Source: JASGIT01 sp047601665
Lineage (GTDB): Bacteria > Pseudomonadota > Gammaproteobacteria > Burkholderiales > Burkholderiaceae_C
NCBI GenBank assembly: GCA_047601665.1
Contig: JASGIT010000001.1
Span: 2,480,001-2,544,000 of the forward strand
Length of the DNA stretch: 64,000 nucleotides
Direction: 5' to 3'
This document shows, one piece after another, positions 58,090-64,000 of this stretch. How positions within the stretch are numbered: position 1 is the stretch's first letter; each line of letters begins with the position of its first letter. The notes below the pieces were generated by a model. The model searched no databases. It saw nothing but the letters and a program-made list of their open reading frames with translations, and was not told where the DNA came from. The translations under genes were made by a program, and so were the position numbers.

Positions 58090-58647
58090 ATGACCAAGGA
58101 GTTCTCCCCCGATCGGCTCGACGTCAAAGCCTTCGCCCAGGCGGGCGGGCATTTGGCCGGGAACGATTCCCTGCTCAAGTACGAACGCCTGGCGCAAGAG
58201 GCCCAGGGCCTGCACCCCGACCTGCATGTGGTCTGGACGGCGGACGGCACGCTGGAGCCCGAAACCGGCGGCCCCGGCCGGGCCTGGCTGCATTTGCGCG
58301 TGCGCGCCACCGTCCCCATGACCTGCCAGCGCTGCCTGCACCCGGTGGACGTGCCGCTCGACGTGGAGCGCGACTTCCGCTTCGTGGCCGACGAGGCCAC
58401 CGCCGAGGCGCATGACGACGACTGCGAGGAAGACCTGCTCGCCATCAGCCGTGAATTCCACCTGCGCGAACTGATCGAAGACGAGCTGATCATGGCCCTG
58501 CCCGTGGTGCCGCGCCACGACGAATGCCCCACGGACCTGCCCATGGAATCGAGCAGCGAAGACTTCCAGGAAGCCGAGGCGCAGAAGGTCAACCCCTTCG
58601 CCGCGCTCGCTTCGATGAAGCTGCATGGCGAGGACAAAACCGACTGA
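58090..58647 (+). CDS. DUF177/YceD-family protein
   Basis: 185 residues with the conserved TCQRCLHPVDVPLDVERDF segment and C-terminal VNPFAALASMK. YceD is nearly always encoded directly upstream of rpmF, as here, and has been linked to 23S rRNA processing in some bacteria. The start at 58090 matches family length. Confidence 0.9.
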   Translation: MTKEFSPDRLDVKAFAQAGGHLAGNDSLLKYERLAQEAQGLHPDLHVVWTADGTLEPETGGPGRAWLHLRVRATVPMTCQRCLHPVDVPLDVERDFRFVADEATAEAHDDDCEEDLLAISREFHLRELIEDELIMALPVVPRHDECPTDLPMESSSEDFQEAEAQKVNPFAALASMKLHGEDKTD

Positions 58648-58649
58648 GC

Positions 58650-58655
58650 TATAAT
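58650..58655 (+). promoter_or_regulatory. -10 box upstream of rpmF
   Basis: A perfect TATAAT lies three bases after the DUF177 stop and 85 bp upstream of rpmF. The -35 region is weak. It probably gives rpmF and the fab genes their own promoter. Confidence 0.5.
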
Positions 58656-58740
58656 CGCAGGCTCTCCGCAGATTCCCCCTCGTGTCTTGATTGGGTTGAA
58701 TCGCGTTTTCTACCAATCCTTTCAGAACCCAGGAGCCATC

Positions 58741-58923
58741 ATGGCTGTTCAGCAAAACAAAAAGTCTCCCTCCAAGCGCGGTATGCACCGTTCGCACAAC
58801 GCCCTGACGGTGCCCGGCATCGCCGTGGAGCCCACCACCGGCGAAACGCACCTGCGCCACCACATCAGCCCCAATGGCGTGTACCGTGGCCGCCAGGTGC
58901 TGAAGAACAAGTCCGAAGCCTGA
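58741..58923 (+). CDS. rpmF: 50S ribosomal protein L32
   Basis: 60 residues: MAVQQNKKSPSKRGMHRSHN at the start, GETHLRHHISPNGVYRGRQV near the end. It lacks the zinc-binding cysteines seen in some L32 forms. The start at 58741 has AGGAG upstream. A hairpin terminator follows before plsX, which may reduce read-through into lipid genes. Confidence 0.97.
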   Translation: MAVQQNKKSPSKRGMHRSHNALTVPGIAVEPTTGETHLRHHISPNGVYRGRQVLKNKSEA

Positions 58924-58943
58924 TTGGTTTCGACCTTCTTCGC

Positions 58944-58980
58944 AGGCCCGCAGCTATTCGTAGCGCGGGCCTTTGTTTTG
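58944..58980 (+). terminator. Hairpin terminator/attenuator between rpmF and plsX
   Basis: AGGCCCGC and GCGGGCCT pair over eight bases around a 13-base loop, followed by TTGTTTTG. Partial termination would set the ratio of L32 to PlsX. Confidence 0.7.
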
Positions 58981-58999
58981 TCTGCACTATCCTTGCCCC

Positions 59000-60037
59000 A
59001 TGATCACTCTGGCCGTTGATTGCATGGGGGGCGACCACGGCCCCCGCGTCACGCTCGCGGCGTGCCGCCAGTTCCTCGAAAACCACCTCGACGCCCAACT
59101 CCTGCTGGTCGGGCAGCCCGAGGCCCTGGGCAACTTCAACCACCCCCGCGCCACCGTGGTGGCCGCGAGCGAGGTGGTCAGCATGGACGACCCGGTGGAA
59201 GTCGCGCTGCGCAAGAAGAAGGACTCTTCCATGCGCGTCGCCATCCAGCAGGTCAAGAACGGGGCCGCCGCCGCCGCGCTGTCCGCGGGCAACACCGGCG
59301 CGCTGATGGCGATCGCGCGCTACCTGCTCAAGACGCTGGACGGCATAGACCGCCCCGCCATCGCCACGCAAATGCCCAACGCCCAGGGCGGCGCCACCAC
59401 GGTGCTCGACCTGGGGGCCAACGTGGACTGCTCGGCGGAGCACCTGCTGCAATTCGCCGTGATGGGCTCGGCCCTGGTGTCGGCGCTGCAGGAAGGTTCC
59501 GAGGCCAGGGTCGGCCTGCTCAACATCGGCGAAGAAGTCATCAAGGGCAGCGAAGTCATCAAAAAAGCCGGCGAACTGCTGCGATCGGCCGCCAACTCCG
59601 GCGACTTGAATTTTTACGGCAACGTCGAGGGCAACGACATCTTCAAGGGCACGGTGGACATCGTGGTCTGCGACGGCTTCGTGGGCAACGTGGCGCTCAA
59701 GGCCAGCGAGGGCGTGGCCGCCTTCGTGGTCGGCGGGCTGAAGGAAGAATTCAAGCGCAACGTTTTCACCAAGTTTGCCGCCCTGGTCGCCTACCCCGTG
59801 CTCAAGGCGCTGATGAAGCGCATGGACCACCGCCGTTACAACGGCGCGGCCCTGCTGGGGCTGCGCGGGCTGGTGTTCAAGAGCCACGGCTCGGCTGACG
59901 CCTTGGCGTTCGAGCAGGCGCTGAACCGGGCGTATGATGCGGCCCGCAACAACCTGCTCGACCGCGTCCGGTCACGGATTGCGCACGCGGCCCCCCTGCT
60001 CGCGCCCGCCGATTCCGTCCCTGCGGTTTCCTCTTGA
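59000..60037 (+). CDS. plsX: Phosphate acyltransferase PlsX
   Basis: 345 residues beginning MITLAVDCMGGDHGPRVTLA. It converts acyl-ACP to acyl-phosphate for phospholipid synthesis. Conserved segments are NTGALMAIARYLLK, DLGANVDCSAEHLLQFA and GNVEGNDIFKGTVDIVVCDG. The start at 59000 matches the family; the annotated-looking extension upstream lies in the terminator. It overlaps fabH by one base. Confidence 0.95.
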   Translation: MITLAVDCMGGDHGPRVTLAACRQFLENHLDAQLLLVGQPEALGNFNHPRATVVAASEVVSMDDPVEVALRKKKDSSMRVAIQQVKNGAAAAALSAGNTGALMAIARYLLKTLDGIDRPAIATQMPNAQGGATTVLDLGANVDCSAEHLLQFAVMGSALVSALQEGSEARVGLLNIGEEVIKGSEVIKKAGELLRSAANSGDLNFYGNVEGNDIFKGTVDIVVCDGFVGNVALKASEGVAAFVVGGLKEEFKRNVFTKFAALVAYPVLKALMKRMDHRRYNGAALLGLRGLVFKSHGSADALAFEQALNRAYDAARNNLLDRVRSRIAHAAPLLAPADSVPAVSS

Positions 60038-61014
60038 TGACACGTTATTCCCGCATCACTGGCACCGGCAGCTACCTGCCCCCGCGCCGGTTGACCAACG
60101 ACGATCTGGTGGCCGAACTCGCGCAGCGCGGCGTGGAGACTTCCAACGACTGGATCGTCGAGCGCACCGGCATCCACGCGCGCCACTTCGCCGCGCCCGA
60201 CGTGACCAGCAGCGACCTCGCGCTCGAGGCCTCGCGCCACGCGCTCGAAGCCGCGGGCCGCACGCCGCAGGAGATCGACCTGATCATCGTCGCCACGTCC
60301 ACGCCGGACATGGTGTTCCCCTCCGCCGCGTGCATCCTGCAGAACAAGCTCGGCGCCAACGGCTGCCCCGCGTTCGACGTGCAGGCCGTGTGCAGCGGCT
60401 TCGTCTACGCGCTCACCGTGGCCGACGCGATGATCCGCGCCGGCGCCGCCAGCCGCGCGCTGGTGGTGGGCGCGGAGGTGTTCAGCCGCATCCTCGACTT
60501 CAACGACCGCACCACCTGCGTGCTGTTCGGCGACGGAGCGGGCGCGGTGGTGCTCGAAGCGTCCGACGAACCCGGCATCCTGGCCAGCGACCTGCACGCC
60601 GACGGCAAGCATGTGGACATCCTCTGCGTGCCCGGCAGCGTGTCGGGCGGCCAGGTGATCGGCGACCCGCTGCTCAAGATGGACGGCCAGGCCGTGTTCA
60701 AGCTCGCCGTAGGCCTGCTCGAAAAGGCCGCGCGCGCCACACTGGACAAGGCGGGCCTGACCGATGCCGACATCGACTGGCTCATCCCCCACCAGGCCAA
60801 CATCCGCATCATGCAAAGCACGGCCAAGAAGCTGAAGCTGCCGCTGGACAAGGTGGTGGTCACGGTCGGCCAGCACGGCAATACCTCGGCGGCGTCGATT
60901 CCGCTCGCGCTCGACCACGCGGTGCGCTCGGGTCAGGTGCGCAAGGGCCAGCACCTCATGCTCGAAGGCGTGGGCGGCGGCTTCACCTGGGGTGCGGTGC
61001 TGCTGAAACTGTAG
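60037..61014 (+). CDS. fabH: Beta-ketoacyl-ACP synthase III
   Basis: 325 residues. It condenses acetyl-CoA with malonyl-ACP to start fatty-acid synthesis. Catalytic Cys in DVQAVCSGFVYAL, His in LIPHQANIRIM and Asn in GQHGNTSAAS. Start ATG at 60037 (MTRYSRITGTGSYLPPRRL). The stop TAG at 61012-61014 is formed by the first bases of a dispersed repeat copy, just after the normal C-terminus (GAVLLKL). Confidence 0.96.
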   Translation: MTRYSRITGTGSYLPPRRLTNDDLVAELAQRGVETSNDWIVERTGIHARHFAAPDVTSSDLALEASRHALEAAGRTPQEIDLIIVATSTPDMVFPSAACILQNKLGANGCPAFDVQAVCSGFVYALTVADAMIRAGAASRALVVGAEVFSRILDFNDRTTCVLFGDGAGAVVLEASDEPGILASDLHADGKHVDILCVPGSVSGGQVIGDPLLKMDGQAVFKLAVGLLEKAARATLDKAGLTDADIDWLIPHQANIRIMQSTAKKLKLPLDKVVVTVGQHGNTSAASIPLALDHAVRSGQVRKGQHLMLEGVGGGFTWGAVLLKL

Positions 61015-61060
61015 CTGTCAGCGCTTGATGGATAAGCGCTAGAGGCCGATTTCATTCAAA
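61005..61060 (+). repeat. Dispersed palindromic repeat, copy between fabH and fabD
   Basis: GTAGCTGTCAGCGCTTGATGG then ATAAGCGCTAGAGGCCGATTT. It supplies the fabH stop codon and fills the fabH-fabD gap. Confidence 0.88.
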
Positions 61061-61076
61061 AATTCCAAGAACGACC

Positions 61077-62021
61077 ATGACAACCTTTGCATTCGTCTTC
61101 CCCGGCCAGGGCTCGCAGTCCGTGGGCATGTTGGACGGCTGGGGCGACCACCCCGCCGTGGCCGAAACGCTGCGCGAAGCGTCCGACGCGCTGGGCGAGG
61201 ACGTGGGCCGCCTGATCCACGAAGGCCCCAAGGAAGCGCTGGCCCTGACCACCAACACCCAGCCCGTGATGCTCGTCGCGGGCGTGGCCGCATGGCGCGT
61301 GTGGCGGGCTGAGGGCGGCGCGCTGCCCTCCGCCGTCGCGGGCCACTCGCTGGGCGAATATTCGGCCCTGGTGGCGTCGGGCGTGCTCATGCTGGCCCAG
61401 GCCGCGCCGCTGGTGCGCCTGCGCGCCGCCGCCATGCAGGAGGCCGTGCCCGTGGGCGCGGGCGCCATGGCCGCCATCCTGGGGCTGGACTCGGCCAAGG
61501 TCATCGCCGGCTGCGCCGAAGCCGCCGCCGCGCTGGGCGGCACGGAAGCGGTCGAGGCCGTGAACTTCAACGACCCCATCCAGACCGTGATCGCGGGCAC
61601 CAAGGCGGGCGTCGAAAAAGCCTGCGAAGTGCTCAAGGCCGCTGGCGCCAAGCGCGCGCTGCCGCTGCCCGTGTCCGCGCCATTCCACTCCAGCCTGATG
61701 AAGCCCGCGGCGGAAAAGCTCAAGGCCGCGCTGGCCGACGTGCCATTGGCCGCGCCGCAGATTCCCGTGGTCAACAACGTGGACGTGGCCGTGGTGGACA
61801 GCGCCGACGCCATCCGCGACGCGCTCTACCGCCAGGCCTTCGGCCCCGTGCGCTGGGTGGAATGCGTGCAGGCGCTCAAGGCGCGCGGCGTCACCCACAT
61901 CGTCGAATGCGGCCCGGGCAAGGTGCTCGCGGGCCTGACCAAGCGCATCGACGCCGGACTGGTGGGCGCTGCGCTGTACGACCCGGCCACGCTGGCTGAA
62001 GCCAAAGGACTGCTCGCATGA
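61077..62021 (+). CDS. fabD: Malonyl-CoA:ACP transacylase
   Basis: 314 residues. FVFPGQGSQSVGML at the N-terminus and the nucleophile motif GHSLGEYSALVASG; the His partner is in SAPFHSSLM. It loads malonyl groups onto ACP. Overlaps fabG by four bases (ATGA). Confidence 0.96.
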   Translation: MTTFAFVFPGQGSQSVGMLDGWGDHPAVAETLREASDALGEDVGRLIHEGPKEALALTTNTQPVMLVAGVAAWRVWRAEGGALPSAVAGHSLGEYSALVASGVLMLAQAAPLVRLRAAAMQEAVPVGAGAMAAILGLDSAKVIAGCAEAAAALGGTEAVEAVNFNDPIQTVIAGTKAGVEKACEVLKAAGAKRALPLPVSAPFHSSLMKPAAEKLKAALADVPLAAPQIPVVNNVDVAVVDSADAIRDALYRQAFGPVRWVECVQALKARGVTHIVECGPGKVLAGLTKRIDAGLVGAALYDPATLAEAKGLLA

Positions 62022-62758
62022 CGGAAACCACGAAACAAGTCGCGCTGGTCACCGGCGCATCGCGCGGCATCGGCGCGGCCATCGCGCTCGAACTCGCCCG
62101 CCAGGGCTACCAGGTGGTCGGCACCGCCACCACCGACGGCGGCGCGGAGAACATCACCCAGGCGCTCGCGGGCCACGCGGGCTGCCGTGGCGCCAAGCTG
62201 GACGTGAACGACGGCGCGGCGCTCGAAGCGCTGATCGACGAGATCGTCAAGACCCAGGGCGGCCTGCACGTGCTGGTCAACAACGCGGGCATCACCCGCG
62301 ACATGCTCGCCATGCGCCTCAAGGACGAGGACTGGGACGCCGTGCTCGACACCAACCTCAAGGCCGTGTTCCGCGCCAGCCGCGCCGCCATCCGCCCGAT
62401 GATGAAGCAGCGCTACGGCCGCATCATCAGCATCACCAGCGTGGTGGGCGCCTCGGGCAACCCGGGCCAGTCCAACTACGCGGCGGCCAAGGCCGGCGTG
62501 GCGGGCATGACGCGCGCCCTGGCGCGCGAACTGGGCAGCCGCAACATCACCGTGAACTGCATCGCGCCGGGCTTCATCGCCACCGACATGACGGGCAAGC
62601 TCTCCGAAGACCAGCACAAGGCGCTGGCCGCGCAGATTCCGCTCGGCCACATGGGCCAGCCGTCCGACATCGCGCACGCCGTGGCCTATCTCGCCTCGGC
62701 GGGCGCGGGCTACGTGACGGGCCAGGAGTTGCACGTCAACGGCGGCATGTACATGTAA
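62018..62758 (+). CDS. fabG: 3-oxoacyl-ACP reductase
   Basis: 246 residues, short-chain dehydrogenase fold. NADPH-binding TGASRGIGAAIALELA, catalytic Ser in SITSVVGASGNPG and YxxxK in SNYAAAKAG, and the C-terminal GQELHVNGGMYM typical of FabG. Carries out the first reduction in each elongation cycle. Confidence 0.96.
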   Translation: MTETTKQVALVTGASRGIGAAIALELARQGYQVVGTATTDGGAENITQALAGHAGCRGAKLDVNDGAALEALIDEIVKTQGGLHVLVNNAGITRDMLAMRLKDEDWDAVLDTNLKAVFRASRAAIRPMMKQRYGRIISITSVVGASGNPGQSNYAAAKAGVAGMTRALARELGSRNITVNCIAPGFIATDMTGKLSEDQHKALAAQIPLGHMGQPSDIAHAVAYLASAGAGYVTGQELHVNGGMYM

Positions 62759-62854
62759 GGGTTAGCGCCGGTCCATCCGCTCGGCGGGCCGCGAGGGAGC
62801 TTCTTCCCAAGCGGCTAAAATCGCGGATTCATTCACAACCCCCAGAGGGAAACC

Positions 62855-63094
62855 ATGAGCGATATCGAAGCACGTGTCAAAAAAATCATTGCCGAACAAC
62901 TCGGCGTGGAAGAGTCCCAGGTGACGAACGAAAAGGCCTTCGTGGCCGACCTCGGCGCCGACTCGCTCGACACGGTGGAACTGGTGATGGCGCTGGAAGA
63001 CGAATTCGGCATCGAAATCCCCGACGAAGACGCTGAGAAGATCACCACGGTGCAGAACGCGGTCGATTACGCGACCGCCCACCAGAAGGCTTGA
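62855..63094 (+). CDS. acpP: Acyl carrier protein
   Basis: 79 residues, acidic. The phosphopantetheine attachment site is in DLGADSLDTVELVMALEDEF (Ser of DSL). The 96-bp gap before it holds a TAAAAT box (about 62816), so a separate strong promoter is likely for this abundant protein. GAGGGAAACC precedes the start. Confidence 0.97.
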   Translation: MSDIEARVKKIIAEQLGVEESQVTNEKAFVADLGADSLDTVELVMALEDEFGIEIPDEDAEKITTVQNAVDYATAHQKA

Positions 63095-63132
63095 AGCAAG
63101 CCGCCCCGATCAGCAGCTAGAAGGTTTACCGC

Positions 63133-64000
63133 ATGAGCCGTCGTCGCGTCGTCGTGACCGGCCTGGGTTGCGTCAGTCCCGTGGGCAACACGGTGCAGGA
63201 TGCCTGGGCCAATATCCTCGCCGGGCAATCCGGCATCGACCTCATCACCAAGTTCGACGCCACGAACTTCTCCTGCAAGATCGCGGGCGAAGTCAAGGGC
63301 TTCGACCTTGAGTCCTACATGAGTGCCAAGGATGCGCGCACGATGGACAGCTTCATCCACTACGGCATCGCCGCGGCCCAAGAGGCCGTGCGCGATGCGG
63401 GCCTGCCCACCGGCGAGGCGCTGGATGAAGACCTCGCGACCCGCATCGGCTGCGTGATCGGCTCCGGCATCGGGGGGCTGCCCCTGATCGAGAACACCCA
63501 CGCGGAACTGGCCGCGCGCGGCCCGCGCCGCATCACGCCGTTCTTCGTGCCGGCCTCCATCATCAACATGGTGGCGGGGCATGTGTCCATGCGCTTCGGC
63601 TTCAAGGGGCCGAACCTCTCCGTCGTCACGGCCTGCACCACGGGCCTGCACTGCATCGGCGAGGCGGGCCGCATGATCGAATACGGCGACGCCGACGTGA
63701 TCGTCGCGGGGGGGGCTGAAGCCACCGTGTCGCCGCTGGGCGTGGGCGGCTTTGCCGCCATGCGCGCGCTGTCCACCCGCAACGACGACCCCAAGACGGC
63801 CTCCCGCCCCTGGGACAAGGACCGCGACGGCTTCGTGCTCGGCGAAGGCGCGGGCGTGCTGGTACTCGAAGAGTACGAACACGCCAAGGCGCGCGGCGCC
63901 AAGATCTACGCCGAACTGAGCGGCTACGGCATGAGCGCCGATGCCGGCCACATGACCGCCCCCAACATGGACGGCCCGCGCCGCGCCATGCTGGCTGCGC
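63133..64000 (+). CDS. fabF: Beta-ketoacyl-ACP synthase II (3' end outside window)
   Basis: The first 289 residues are present. It begins MSRRRVVVTGLGCVSPVGNT and has the active-site Cys in VTACTTGLHCIGEA, plus GGAEATVSPLGVGGFAAMRA and DGFVLGEGAGVLVLEEYEHA. The catalytic His residues lie beyond the window. It elongates acyl-ACP and, in E. coli, controls temperature-dependent unsaturation. It starts 38 bp after acpP, the usual order. Confidence 0.96.
   Translation, partial: MSRRRVVVTGLGCVSPVGNTVQDAWANILAGQSGIDLITKFDATNFSCKIAGEVKGFDLESYMSAKDARTMDSFIHYGIAAAQEAVRDAGLPTGEALDEDLATRIGCVIGSGIGGLPLIENTHAELAARGPRRITPFFVPASIINMVAGHVSMRFGFKGPNLSVVTACTTGLHCIGEAGRMIEYGDADVIVAGGAEATVSPLGVGGFAAMRALSTRNDDPKTASRPWDKDRDGFVLGEGAGVLVLEEYEHAKARGAKIYAELSGYGMSADAGHMTAPNMDGPRRAMLAA

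Noticed and set aside
1..64000. CRISPR arrays, rRNA genes, prophage and insertion sequences
   Set aside because: No regularly spaced direct repeats, no rRNA sequence, no transposase or phage structural gene seen.

Overview
The window is a 64 kb piece of a GC-rich chromosome, most likely from a betaproteobacterium of the family Comamonadaceae (Acidovorax-like). This rests on the gene content (BPSS1780-type membrane protein, APH-type homoserine kinase, the rpmF-plsX-fabHDG-acpP-fabF cluster next to rluC/sppA/maf), the strong GC bias at third codon positions, and a dispersed palindromic repeat that I associate from memory with this family. No plasmid or phage core genes are seen.

Layout. 1-1918: 3'-truncated MalT-type LuxR regulator. 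2199-2712: a tRNA-Ile(CAU) gene split by a 252-nt group I intron, facing a tRNA-Lys(CUU), each with its own terminator. 2762-15786: housekeeping genes (guaC, uvrD, two tandem alkaline phosphatases behind a candidate Pho box, a BPSS1780 membrane protein, thrB, polA, trmO). 15821-19490: an integron-type cassette array without integrase, with seven attC-like sites and six cassette genes all on the minus strand, visibly less GC-rich than the flanks. 19724-29392: an NTF2-like gene and a four-gene MdtABC-type RND efflux operon with its outer-membrane factor. 29364-29527: a 164-bp imperfect palindrome. 29527-35640: a diguanylate cyclase, a LytS/LytR-type two-component pair, an alpha/beta hydrolase and small membrane proteins. 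35810-43029: uppP, a D-lactate locus (FadR-type regulator, MFS transporter, D-lactate dehydrogenase) with candidate operators, a secreted hydrolase and dinB. 43127-51787 (minus): ClC channel, a second diguanylate cyclase, queF, then rne-yaaA-prolyl hydroxylase. 52317-55396: rluC-HAD-Rieske-sppA, translationally coupled in part. 55393-58062 (minus): MFS transporter, RsmI-like methylase and Maf. 58090-64000: DUF177-rpmF-plsX-fabH-fabD-fabG-acpP-fabF, the type II fatty-acid synthesis cluster, cut by the window end inside fabF.

Three layers of non-coding structure are the most interesting content: (1) the group I intron, which sits between U33 and C34 of the anticodon loop; (2) the integrase-less cassette array, whose cargo includes unrecognised proteins that could be defence or stress functions; (3) a dispersed palindromic repeat of about 50-60 bp, present in about a dozen copies. 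Some copies lie in-frame inside interdomain linkers of UvrD, PolA, SppA and a response regulator, and others supply the stop codons of neighbouring genes.

Most ordinary genes are tightly packed, with many ATGA/TGATG overlaps, so the gene order itself reads as operons: RND efflux; D-lactate uptake and oxidation; rne-yaaA-hydroxylase; maf-methylase; fatty-acid synthesis.
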